64,000 nt of DNA from Xestospongia muta. Lineage: Eukaryota; Porifera; Demospongiae; Haplosclerida; Petrosiidae. Positions within the stretch are counted from its first letter, which is position 1, and every line of letters begins with the position of its first letter. Positions 23,739-34,341 of this stretch are shown here, piece by piece. The notes under the pieces were generated by a model that made no database searches, was not told the DNA's origin, and worked only from the letters and a program-made list of their open reading frames with translations. The position numbers were made by a program, and so were the translations under genes. The stretch is taken from NCBI GenBank assembly GCA_963693285.1, contig OY848920.1, positions 8,778,954 to 8,842,953 on the forward strand, in the 5' to 3' direction.

Positions 23739-24272
23739 GGTACAGTTGTGCCATTTCTGATCATCTATTTCTTTAATTGGGCAGTGTTCTTCATAATAAT
23801 TATTTCTCTTGTATGAAACCATTTTTGTTCAAAGACTATATCAAAAAAAGACAAAAACAATTCCTTCTTTTATCAACAACTGATCATAGCAATAACACTA
23901 TCTGTGCTGTTTGGTTTAGGATGGGGTATTGGACTATTTGCCACTCAAGATATCCATACCAATAAGACAGTACAAGATATCCTTGCCGCATTGTTCGTGG
24001 TCTTCACTACCTTCCATGGTCTAGTAATTTTCATAATGCACTGTCTTCGTTCAAAGGAAGTGAGAAACACTTGGAAGCGATGCTTTAGTCAATTTACTGA
24101 ATCAGGACTTTCTCGTAAGTACCAGCGGAAAGGACCTATAATTGAACCAGATAATATTGGAGATCATGAAACTCATCGCTTTTGTGTAAAAAAGTCTGCA
24201 ATCCTCTCTATGAATGATGCTCTAATTATAAAGAACAAGAGTGTTGAATTTGCTGAGACATCATTGTCATAA
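23739..24272 (+). pseudogene. 3' fragment of a third GPCR copy (TM5-TM7 and tail) with a nonsense codon
   Basis: Homology to the last exon of A and B starts abruptly at ggtacagtt and runs to the stop. An in-frame TGA at 23814-23816 replaces CGA (Arg) in the TM5-TM6 loop, as expected of CpG decay. The frame is otherwise intact, with a 24-bp deletion in the tail. No upstream receptor exons are present nearby. The 3' flank continues in homology to that of A. Confidence 0.85.
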
Positions 24273-25259
24273 TTAATTTGTCATCACGTGACCAGTTTGT
24301 AGATACTGTCATTAGGCCTATTTATTTTACTTTTAATGTGATTGGTACTGTATAATATATAGTCATTTGATTGTTCATGTATCATTTATGCTTACTTGTA
24401 CATATTTTGGTTGCATTTTTGTAAAAGATTGATAAATACTTTTTAAGTCATAGTACAAGATATTCTTAACATTCAAATTTATGAATTTATGGAGCTACAT
24501 AAATGTGTTTAGTGTTCAATGTGTGTGTTAAACAATAGTCATAGTCACTAAGTACACAGAAGGTAAGGGTATCAGGTTAATATTCATGGCTTGCTACAAA
24601 GATAGGATGTTTGGATTGAGCCCCACCCTGGTGGAACTTGCTCTCTGCATTTCTTCACTACCCATTTTGCATTGATATTTTGCAGCTTTCATATGATCTG
24701 ATTGGTCAGTATATTATTGACTCCTGCACCAAAATTGTAAGTAATTAATACTCCATTGCACAATACATTTGAATTAAATATCTAATAGGTTTTGGTATTG
24801 TTTGCAACAATTTTAGAATAGTTTTGGTAATAAATGGCTTTGATCACAAATGTGCAGAAAATGGCACTTTTTAGCAGAAACTCTTTTTAACAAATAATTC
24901 ATTGAGATTAAGTAATGGTCAATATCTGGTATGTTTTGACAATATTAAATTCTTCAAAATCATATTGCTACAAACATTTGGTTTAAATTTTAAAGCAATA
25001 ATTGGCCTTGTGGTCATAAAGTAATATCTCTCTAAACTTGCTGGAATTTAATATCTATAAAGCTTATTACAATTATTATTGACCATGGGTGTTCTCATCA
25101 GGAACTTAATAACTAATGCTAGATCATGTAAAGATCATATTTCCACAGTGGGCTATGCCCTATATCATAAATGCATGGAGTATTATAAGGCCAGCTCAAA
25201 TATCTTCATAACTTTCTACTGGTGGAAGTCCAGTCAGACAATTCAATGTAAAAACTTTA

Positions 25260-25308
<49 letters not shown>

Positions 25309-25326
25309 AATAGAAACATTATACTG
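24273..25326. repeat. GPCR 3' flank and upstream module R, copy 2 (ahead of SET gene 2)
   Basis: The start is homologous to the A/B 3' flank (aggcctattt). Module R follows from about 24410 (ttgcatttttgtaaaag, gagccccaccctggtgg), with an extra segment of several hundred bases also present before SET gene 3, then (ATT)n at 25257-25308. No further gene is seen. Confidence 0.7.
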
Positions 25327-25788
25327 ATGGCAAATTGTAGTGAAGATCTTCCAAGACTAGCCAGATCAGGATTTAGAGTCAAGGTAGAGTTGAGAATGAC
25401 TCCAGACAAAGGGATTGGTGTCTTTGCTGCAGAGTTCATTCCAGCTAATACTAGAGTATATGACCATCAGACAACATACTACAATAAAGAAGAAGCCATT
25501 ACTTATCTTGCATCTTTACCGAATGATGAAGAGAGAAAATGGTGGCTAGAACATGCTTATGGGGATAAAGGGAAAATAGCTATTGAATATGATGATAGCT
25601 GTATGATTAACCACTCAAAAAAACCAACATTAGCTAAAAATCCAGACGATGGTCATGAGTATACAACTCGAGATGTCTATGAAGGTGAAGAACTGACAGA
25701 AGACTACAGGACATATGATAATGTCCTAATTTATCAAGAGCTCTGTGACAAATACGGAGTAACATATTGGTTTATCGACAATTATTAA
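25327..25788 (+). CDS. Small stand-alone SET-domain protein, copy 2
   Basis: 153 residues, colinear with copy 1. The SET motifs are kept (GIGVFAAEF, MINHSKKP, EGEELTEDY), but the loop after NHS (KKPTLAKN for NNPTIAEN) and the C-terminus (VTYWFIDNY) differ, making it the most diverged of the three. It lacks the MITE, so the leader runs from (ATT)n through an aaaatag sequence straight to the ATG. No canonical AATAAA follows the stop closely. The predicted role is that of a SET-type methyltransferase; substrate unknown. Confidence 0.85.
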   Translation: MANCSEDLPRLARSGFRVKVELRMTPDKGIGVFAAEFIPANTRVYDHQTTYYNKEEAITYLASLPNDEERKWWLEHAYGDKGKIAIEYDDSCMINHSKKPTLAKNPDDGHEYTTRDVYEGEELTEDYRTYDNVLIYQELCDKYGVTYWFIDNY

Positions 25789-26724
25789 AAAGTATTTATT
25801 TGAAACATTAGCTTTATCATTTATACTATCTATATATGTTAGTTGCATTTTTGTAAAAGATTGATAAACTATTTTTAAGTCATAGTACAAGATAATCTTG
25901 ATGTTCAGATTTATTAATTTATGGAGTTACATAAATTTTGTTTAGTATTCAATGTGTGTGTTAAACAATAATCATAGTCACTAAGTACACACCAGGTAAG
26001 GGTATCAGATTAATATTCATGGCTTGCTACAAAGATAGGGCGTTTGAACAGAGCCCCACCCTGGTGGAACTTGCAGGTTGCATTTCTTCATCACTATCCA
26101 TTGTTGCAGTGATATTTTGCAGCTTTCATCTGATCTGATTGGTTAGTATATTGACTCCTACACCAACATTGTAAGTAATTAATATTCCACTGCACAATAC
26201 ATTTGAATTAAATATATAATAGGTTTTGGTATTGTTTGGATGTTGCACAACAAATTTGAAATAGTTTTAGTAATAAATGGGTTTGATCACAAATGTACAG
26301 AAAATGGCAGTTTTTGGTAAGAAGTTGTTTTAAGCAATTAATTGATGGAAATTAAATAATGGCCAGTGTTAAATATCTGGTAGGCTTTGACAATAACAAA
26401 TTTGAAATCATAATTGGTACAAACAATTAGTTTAAAGTTTTAAGCAATAACTGGCCTTGTGGTCATAGGGTGATGTCTCTCTATACCTTCAAGAATTTAA
26501 TATCTTTAAAGCTTATTACAATTACTATTGACCGTTGGGTGTGGCTCATCTGGAGCTTAATAACTAATATTAAACCATCTGTAAAATCAGTATATTCGTG
26601 GTGGACCACTCCCCATGGCGAATGCTTGGACATTATAAATCCCGCTGAAATGTCCGTAACTTTATACTGGTAGAAGTCCAGTCAGACAATATGAAATCTT
26701 TATTATTATTATCATTATTATTAA

Positions 26725-26784
<60 letters not shown>

Positions 26785-26819
26785 CATCATCATTATTCTT
26801 AAATAGAAACATTATACTG
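25789..26819. repeat. Upstream module R, copy 3 (ahead of SET gene 3)
   Basis: Module R from about 25835 (ttgcatttttgtaaaagatt, gggcgtttg, gagccccaccctggtgg, tgaccgttgggtgtggct) to the (ATT)n run at 26698-26800. No additional coding region. Confidence 0.75.
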
Positions 26820-27284
26820 ATGGCAAATTGTGCTGAAGATCTTCCAAGACTATCCAGATCAGGATTTAGAGTCAAGGTAGAGTTGAGGATGACTCCAGAC
26901 AAAGGGATTGGTGTCTTTGCTGCAGAGTTCATTCCAGCCAATACTAGAGTATATGACAATCAACAGACAATATACTACAATAAAGAAGAAGCCATTGCTT
27001 ATCTTGCATCTTTATCAAGTGATGAAGAGAGGAAATGGTGGCTAGAACATGCTTATGGGGATAAAGGGAAAATAGGTATTGAATATGATGATAATGATAT
27101 GGTCAATCACTCAAATAATCCGACAATAGCTGAAAATCCAAATGATGGGCATAGCTGCACAACTCGAGATGTCTATGAAGGTGAAGAACTGACAGAAGAC
27201 TACAGGACATATGATTATGTCCCGTTTTTTGAGGAACTCTGTGTCAAATATGGATTAATATTTTGGTTTATTAATAATGATTGA
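26820..27284 (+). CDS. Small stand-alone SET-domain protein, copy 3
   Basis: 154 residues, one more than copies 1 and 2 because of an extra Gln in NQQTIYYN. Motifs GIGVFAAEF, MVNHSNNP and EGEELTEDY are intact. Closest to copy 1 (YDYVPF, IFWFINND). The preceding sequence has the same (ATT)n and aaatag leader as copy 2. Copy 3 is followed by the tail module also found after copy 1, so copies 1 and 3 appear to have been duplicated with their 3' flank. Confidence 0.85.
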   Translation: MANCAEDLPRLSRSGFRVKVELRMTPDKGIGVFAAEFIPANTRVYDNQQTIYYNKEEAIAYLASLSSDEERKWWLEHAYGDKGKIGIEYDDNDMVNHSNNPTIAENPNDGHSCTTRDVYEGEELTEDYRTYDYVPFFEELCVKYGLIFWFINND

Positions 27285-28330
27285 AAAGTATTAAAGAAAT
27301 TAATGTTGACTTTGTGATCGAAATTATATTATATTTTTTATATAACAGGTAAATTATAAATGCATATTATTTTTACTAATTTATTTAATGATAGATATAG
27401 TGTGCCACAATACCTCAATTAATAAAATTATAAGCATTTTATAATATTACATAAAAACATAGAGATTGGTAACAAACCTCCATGACAAAACATATACATT
27501 AGTCAAATAGAATGATTACTGGTTACTATAAAATGACAACCTTTTATAGCCAACTTGATCATCAAGATCATATTATATACATACATGCTTACTTTTACAT
27601 ATGTTAGTTGCATTTTTATATAAGATTGATAAACTATTATTAAGTTATTGGCTTTACAAGATACAAGTACAAGATACTCCTAACTTCAGGAAAAACCTGA
27701 GAAGTTAATGTTAGAAGTACCTGAAAATCTTACACCTACTGAAGAAGATGAAATGAAGTCTCACCTTTTTCCTTATCTTCACCTTCAGAAGGAAGTGGAG
27801 TTGACCCCTGTCCCTTGTTGTGCCTGATAATATACAATATCCAAAACCTGTTTAACTGGTATTTTTAACTTTGTGCTTATAACTTGTTATTTACCTGGCT
27901 TCTCTTAATGTACTATATTTTTACATTGTACATTTTTTAAAAGCTTAAAGCTATGCCACCACTTCTTATAAAATTGATACATAAAATTAAGAATGTCCAT
28001 TTTTGTATTAACTTATATAAACAGTCTTAGGTTGCAATTGACCCTCTATAATATGTTAATCATAGCTATGACAAAGTAAATCAGCAACCATTAGCTAGAG
28101 AAAGTTATCCAAATATACTTGTCTGGAGCACTCAAGGAACTAAAGGAGCTGTAATAAATTTAGATAATTATAAAAGTAACAAAAGATATAACAAAAAAAT
28201 GTTTAAGTAAGGATTTGTATTTTTTAAGGCCCTTATAAAATTAAATATAATAAAAATTAGTATAAATAGTTGTGTTGTTTTAGTTTGCTTAAGTTGGACT
28301 AGTTTTATCCCTGGTCCTTAAAAATATAGT
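27285..28330. other. SET tail module, copy 2
   Basis: Closely related to 22673-23700. It carries the second copy of the orphan C-terminal exon. Otherwise AT-rich and without supported genes. Confidence 0.7.
27690..27827 (+). pseudogene. Orphan C-terminal coding exon, copy 2
   Basis: Same 45-codon reading frame as 23073-23210 after a cttcag acceptor; ends LTPVPCCA then TGA. Frame and length are preserved between copies. Family unknown. Confidence 0.4.
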
Positions 28331-28452
28331 TTTAATTTTAATTTTAACAGTCTTTTACGTCACAGATGTTGGTAATTATATTCATAGCAACCGTTAATAA
28401 GATTCATAGCGATTCACAGTAACAAGTCAAAATAAATAAGTTAAGGATCTAC

Positions 28453-28608
28453 CTCCAGTGAGGTTGTCACCAATAACAGATGTATACTTCTACCTACTCA
28501 CAAAAACATTTAATTATATAGAACTTGTATGTGTACCTTCATTGGACTCGTCTTTTGTGGATTAAGTTCTGTGTAGCACCATAAAGCATCCGTAAGAGAT
28601 GATGACAT
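28453..28608 (-). CDS. Possible first two exons of an unidentified minus-strand gene
   Basis: Exon 28608-28537 starts with ATG and reads MSSSLTDALWCYTELNPQ and on to SPMK before gtacac. An acceptor gtag at 28490-28493 allows an in-phase second exon (28489-28453, KYTSVIGDNLTG) before gtagat. The composition looks coding, but no later exons were found to the left and the family is not recognised. It may be a gene 5' end stranded by the SET/GPCR duplications. Confidence 0.3.
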
Positions 28609-28639
28609 TTTATGAGTTATAATCACAATTAACTACTTT

Positions 28640-29270
28640 AGGCTTCTTTGAGAAGTTTTATTGCCATCCCTTCATTTAATGAATTTTATGTACTTGTGAT
28701 GTCATACTGTGATATTGGCAATAATCAATGTTTTTTTCTATGTAGGTATCAAATTATCAGGTATCAAAACATCAGGGTGGTTCTTGGTGTAACTTGACTA
28801 TAATGACATCATAATGAAATGACACATAGTGATGTCATCATATTATGACATCACAACCTAAACCAAACCTAACATTTTTAACTCTATGACACATAGTGAT
28901 GTCATCATAGGACATGTCATCGGTCTTTACACCAAGAAGCGCCCAAACATCAGGATGAAACAAACCAAAGAGAAAAGTAAGATTGTTTTTAATTAATGAA
29001 GAAAGTCATTGACTATGTTGTTATTGTTATAATAGACAACTTGATCTAGAGAGAGCATATTTTAGGATTACCAGACAATGTGAAGTAAGACATATGAAAC
29101 GATAACACAACCAAATGTATGAGCACACATAATATGCAGAGAAGTTATACATTGTAATTAATTGCCCTAATTAGAGGGAGATTCTGTCTGTCAATAAATA
29201 ATTGCTATGAAACAGCGTCATCTTCAATTCCAGAAATTTCTCGGGTAATTTCATCATAATTCTAGCTACA
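28640..29270. other. Non-coding region with CRE-like palindromic repeats
   Basis: Between about 28690 and 28930 tgatgtcatca-type palindromes recur (acacatagtgatgtcatcat twice, plus gtgatgtcat and tatgacatcac). No coding exon is supported in the remainder. Confidence 0.5.
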
Positions 29271-29641
<371 letters not shown>

Positions 29642-29694
29642 ATAGTCTTGCTCTGCAAAAAGTTTGTAAGCCATAGAAACACCTCCGAGTTCCT

Positions 29695-29811
29695 CCTTTT
29701 CACATAACATTTAATCAACAAGAGTCAAAAGTTGTTGATACCTATAGTAAAGTTCTTAAAGCTGCTCAAAACCCTTATCTTAAAGCAGTATCTGGCATGG
29801 GCCAACGCTAG
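29695..29811 (+). pseudogene. Candidate coding remnant of unknown family
   Basis: An open stretch reading PFHITFNQQESKVVDTYSKV and continuing to SGMGQR before TAG has protein-like composition. It has an in-frame stop upstream (TAG near 29674), no start and no clear donor. Possibly the last exon of a lost gene; not recognised. Confidence 0.2.
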
Positions 29812-30380
29812 TTAGTAAAAGATGGTTTGTGCTTCTATTAAAAAGACGGTCACCACATCTATAGTTTATCACAGCAGCCATTTTTCATTTTTTGTTCTTG
29901 TAACACATGCTCACGGTCCAAGTATCCTCTACCCACGTCTGCATTCCTGTTATACAAGTCCTGTATACACTTGTCCCCAGATCCTTTCTTTCTAAGCAAA
30001 AGAGAGGAAATGCCAGACTAATATTGACATATGTATGTTGTAACAGAAAAATGACTTTTGAGACGTCTATACTGACTAGTTTGGGAGTTTTAGAGGGAAC
30101 TATTGTACCCTATATCGTATATAGAGATTGCCTTACAAATGTATTTCTTTCCAGTAACAAGCTGTAGAATAGTTGAGGTACTATAATATTATATGTATGT
30201 TGAAAAGTTTTAATCAGTTGTTAATTAGATCAATTAAAAATCAATTAATGTTGTTCCCGCGTTTTTTTTCTGGTGACAAATTTGTCACGAGGTTTTGTTG
30301 AATGATTGTCGAATTGTAGTGTGACAGACAAACGTCTTGATGATTTAAATGGTACTACATTTTTCATACCTCTATGTTCT
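29812..30380. other. No supported gene
   Basis: An 86-codon open frame at 29907-30167 has no recognisable domain or homology and no splice context. Nothing else is supported. Confidence 0.4.
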
Positions 30381-30383
30381 CTA

Positions 30384-30500
30384 CGACTCGCCTCGTCGCT
30401 GGATCAGCTCGTCACTTCGTTCGATCGACTCGTCTCATCGTTGGATCATCTCTTCACTTCGTTCGATCGACTCGCCTCGTCGCTGGATCATCTTTTCGTT
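30384..30500. repeat. 42-bp tandem repeat, about 2.7 copies
   Basis: cgactcgcctcgtcgctggat recurs at 30384, 30426 and 30468 (42-bp period, 14 codons). GC content is higher than the surroundings. The period keeps several frames open; coding status is unproven. Confidence 0.85.
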
Positions 30501-30639
30501 TCAGTTATGTCATCCTTTTCTGTTTCTTTATTTTTCTTTTTTTTATTTTATTTTTAATTTTTTTGTTTGTGTAAAAGTTTTTTGTTCTCACTCTTCATTT
30601 CTATAGGACTCAACTTGAAAGTTCTTACTGTGGTTGGCC

Positions 30640-30750
30640 TGATGTTCTCTGATTGTTCTGGTGTTCTCTGACTGTTCTGATGTTCTCTGATTGTTCTGAT
30701 ATTCTCTGATTGTTCTGGTGTTCTCTGACTGTTCTGATGTTCTCTGATGT
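30640..30750. repeat. 19-bp tandem repeat, about 6 copies
   Basis: Units of tgttctctga(t/c)tgttctg(a/g) follow head to tail. The minus-strand reading gives Arg/Glu/Asn/Gln-rich low-complexity peptides without other support. Confidence 0.85.
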
Positions 30751-30911
30751 TTGTTCTCTGGATGTAAAAGATGAGTCGCTCTCCTGCTCATTGGACTCTT
30801 TCCTGTCTTCCTTCAAGCCTTCTTTCCTCTTCTTTTATTTTTATTTTTATTTTATTTTGGGCTATCCAGCCCATACATCATACACACACTCATACAAACC
30901 CTATTAATTAT

Positions 30912-30986
30912 CTCTCCCCTGCCGCCTGGCGGCCTAAAAAAAAATTTTTTTTTTTAAATCCTAGGCCGCCAGGTGGCGGGGGAGAG
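30912..30986. repeat. GC-rich 25-bp inverted repeat around an A/T core
   Basis: The left arm at 30912-30936 (ctctcccctgccgcctggcg and on to gccta) and right arm at 30962-30986 match at 23 of 25 positions. The loop is itself self-complementary (A run, T run, aaatcc). The result is a long hairpin of unusual GC content in AT-rich DNA. Confidence 0.9.
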
Positions 30987-31035
30987 CTCTGATCTTCTAG
31001 GGTGCGTGTGTGTGTGCTGTGTGTGTGTGTGTTGG

Positions 31036-33575
31036 TGGTCCTTTTTCACTTCCTCTGTCTCTCTTCACTCTCTATCCATTCATCGTTACCACCAGTTCAG
31101 TTGTAACTACTCTTTCTTTCTTTTCCTGCAGGAGCAGCACTGTTGAAAAGGTGAGCTAACTCTCCATCCATCCATTCTTTAGTAATCCAGTTATTCCAGA
31201 AAACTTTCTTTTTCTTCCTCTATGTTCTCTACTTGTGGACTGACTGGACTCTTGGGGATCTTCAACTACAGAACTTTTTAATTTTTTTTTAATTTTTTTT
31301 CTGTAATTTTTTTTTATGTTTTTCTTTATGGTTTGTTAGTATTTTGTTTTTGATTTATTATATTGAATTTCTCAAAAAATATTTTTTTATCTAAAATTTG
31401 TCAAAAGTCAATCATCTTAACTTCAGTTTTAAATAAAACTATTAATCTTAAAATCAAACATTCTAGATTTTATTTAACTTTGAAATTGTTTCATGAAAAC
31501 TGAATTAGTTCAGAGTTTTTTTTTATCTTAACAACTACAATGATACTGAATTCTTATAAATTTTTTACAACTATTGTATTACACATTATTATACCAATAT
31601 TGATCATTTTTATTATTATTGTTAAATTTTTTTTTAGTTACACAAGATAAACTAATTTTAAAATTAGTAATTATTATTTTAGCTTGTATCATAATATTAT
31701 TGATGTTTTTTAGCAAAAAAGCTATATCATTTAATTAATTATATTTTTATAATTAAATTAAAAATCTATTAAAGTTTTGCTGTTCTCGTTAGGGTGACAT
31801 TTTCCCGCCATAATAGTAGTGGTCACGCGTTTGCCATTCCTTGTTAGGTGTGTGCTCTTGATATTTTCCCGCCATAATAGTGGTCACGCGTTCGCTATTC
31901 CTTGTTAGATGTGTGCTGGTGATATTTTCCCGCCTAACCAACGTGTGCAATCTCATTGGTGATGGATTCTCTGGAGATCTTCTTGATTGGACTCTCTGAG
32001 TCTATCTCCCTCCTTTGACCAACTCTCAAGATCTTCACCTATTGAGACAGTTTTATTTCTGTTTTAGTGTTTCCACTGCACTCACTTACTTTATCATAGA
32101 ATGAGCCAAGAAGAATAGTATTGAGAGGGAGTGTGAAAAGAAGTCTTCATTATATGGATGGTATGTAACTGTGATTGATCAATGGATGAACAAAACAATG
32201 ATTGCAGAGGATGTGTGCTAGAAATTTAACATTTGACTGGTTCTCCAATCATTAATTTTAATCGAGTTCTTTTTTTATATGTTTATTTTATTTTGGCTTT
32301 TAATCATTAAAAATTAAAGTTTATTTATCATTTAACTTTTAATAAGTTTAGGGTTCAGTAGTCTCACAAGATATCAACAAACTGGATGAAATCCGTGCTG
32401 GTCAGAGATACTTCACAATTGCAGTCACCTTTCAACTCAAAAGATCATACTCTTTGCATAGTGCTATTTGACGTAACTAGTAGAAGTAGATTCATATGTA
32501 ACACAACAACATGTCTAAATGGTTAATGTACAATTTTATTAATGGCAAATACAAAAATATAAACTTTGTTTATAATAATCTTTTGTTTTTAATTAGAGTT
32601 AAACTATGATGTTATTGTCTAAAATCTTTCTCATGGTCCTCACAAATATACGATTTCTTTCCAATACAATAGAGTAACACTTGTAGTATAAGACTTCAGA
32701 CTATGGCTAATGGAAAACTGATATTGTATTTAACTGGATGATATATACCGCTCTGTTTTGACTTGATGACAACCTTGTCAATGTGCCTTGAGATTAGCTT
32801 TCATACTAAATGTACGGTCTGGACGGTGATGGAATTTGTTATACCTGTACAATTAGAATGATACGATAAGTCATAATTTTACTATTAGTACTAGTCACAT
32901 GATCACATAGAGGACAGTGGAAAGTGTTTCGTTTTTGAGGGACAGAGGTTGTTGATGAGATAATCAGTTAATAAAGTTAAATTAACATGTCTTTTTAGAA
33001 TTACTTACGAAACAACAGAGCTTTGTGTTAGATGCCATGTTCAGTGAAGACCACACATGGCTTAGGCTGATTTAATTAGAGCTCCACCTACTAATTATGA
33101 ATGCTATTAATAGTTATATAACTTGTGACAATGAATGGATACTGGGATAAATGATGATATATGAATTGTTAACTTGGAGTGTCCAGTTAGAACACTTTAT
33201 TATGAATACAAGAATGGCTAGTTAGATTATCAACATGAGCAAAATTTTTCCCTTAATTCTATCATATATATGATTTTCATTTTCTCTTATAGAAATAAGA
33301 ACCGGTATTCTTGTAGTTATTATATAGAGGTGTCCACAATCTCATTTCTACATTAGGCTTGTTTGAGATGTTTATTTGTATCCTCATATTTAATGCATGT
33401 TTTTAGAAATTTTTATTCACTCGTACATAATACTTACTTAATGTCATTAATACTTAATAATAAAATATTAATTAATTTCATTGAACATTATACAGTAATT
33501 TACACATACATTATATATACCTTCAAATTTGAGACATCATTAATCATCTATTGTTGCTTTTATTGATAAAAATTA
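31036..33575. other. Gene-poor region
   Basis: No supported protein gene. Landmarks are a 19-nt exon-like segment at 31132-31150 between a strong pyrimidine-rich acceptor and gtgagc, a long A/T-rich stretch (31260-31760), and a tandem repeat with E2F-like boxes at 31790-31940. Confidence 0.5.
31790..31940. promoter_or_regulatory. Tandem repeat (about 64 bp) with three E2F-like boxes
   Basis: TTTTCCCGCC occurs at 31800-31809, 31864-31873 and 31925-31934, two of them followed by ataatag and ggtcacgcgtt. The box fits the E2F consensus. No downstream coding start is evident apart from an 18-codon frame. Confidence 0.5.
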
Positions 33576-33795
33576 GCTCGTCATAATGAACCAACTTGTT
33601 CTTTGATATCTCCATTACTTGCCTCCTCTAGCCAACCTGCTCAGTTCCACATATCACTCCAGCCATAGTTCCTCTCAGCAGTGACAACACTACATAACAA
33701 AGAAAAATATCTATCATTACAAAGTACCTCTCTGTTTAATAAAATTATATATCTATAATAAACAAAACCTTCTGATACCATTCAAGAGCTGGGGC
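33576..33795 (-). CDS. Doubtful two-exon short ORF
   Basis: On the minus strand ATG GTA TCA GAA G before gttttg (about 33780-33770) can splice in phase to a segment after atgtag at about 33690. This gives a 24-residue peptide beginning MVSEVLSLLRG and ending TEQVG. The donor is weak. Support comes mainly from its place next to the E-box/GC-box pair at 33803-33864, which mirrors GTF3C3. May be a non-coding transcript. Confidence 0.15.
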
Positions 33796-33799
33796 AAAT

Positions 33800-33870
33800 G
33801 ACCACGTGGGTGTGAATGAAGGGTTAAATTTATTTCCCGCTGCTCCATGTCAGGCTCCGCCCATATCATA
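33800..33870. promoter_or_regulatory. E-box plus ggctccgcccat module, second copy
   Basis: accacgtgggtgt is followed by a ggttaaa stretch and then caggctccgcccat. It matches the GTF3C3 upstream module in order, orientation and rough spacing (45 versus 39 bp between boxes). Confidence 0.45.
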
Positions 33871-34039
33871 ATGACACTTTTCTTCAATTTCTTGTATTGC
33901 ACATTTCGTGCAGACTACGTAAGTCGTTGTAGCAGCTATGAAGACGACAGTCATAAATTACTCACAAAATAGTAAGTACCAGTCGTTATTAACTGTTCTT
34001 CATTGTTGTTTATTTACAACACACGCGTTACTTGCTACA

Positions 34040-34284
34040 CAAACATATTCACAGTATACAATGTGTGTGTTAAATGATAGTCATAGTCGCTAGGTACATA
34101 GCAGTAAGAGTATCAGGTTAATATTCACGGCTTGCTACAAAGATAGGGCGTTTGAAATGAGCCCCACCCTGGTGGAACTTCTAGGTTGTATTTCTACACC
34201 ACCCATTTTGGCAGTGATATTCTGCAGCTTTGATCTGTTCTCTGCAAGACTAAGGAAGAAGAGAGCAGCTATAGAGAGCTAAAA
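34040..34284 (+). promoter_or_regulatory. Partial module R and 5' UTR exon of giant cadherin D
   Basis: atgtgtgtgttaaa, atcaggttaatattcacgg, cttgctacaaagatagggcg and gagccccaccctggtgg match the modules ahead of the SET genes. It runs into a purine-rich leader that ends at 34284 before gtaagg. The coding exon starts with ATG right after the next acceptor (34341). Confidence 0.5.
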
Positions 34285-34341
34285 GTAAGGAGGATTGTCT
34301 TGTTTAATGTCTAACAGATTTATAATGATTGTTATTTGTAG

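Noticed and set aside
29907..30167. 86-codon plus-strand open frame
   Set aside because: No recognisable domain, no splice context and unremarkable composition.
32770..32844. Minus-strand peptide resembling a C2H2 zinc finger (FSMKANLKAH)
   Set aside because: It has a stop right after the His, lacks the Cys pair and has no flanking fingers.
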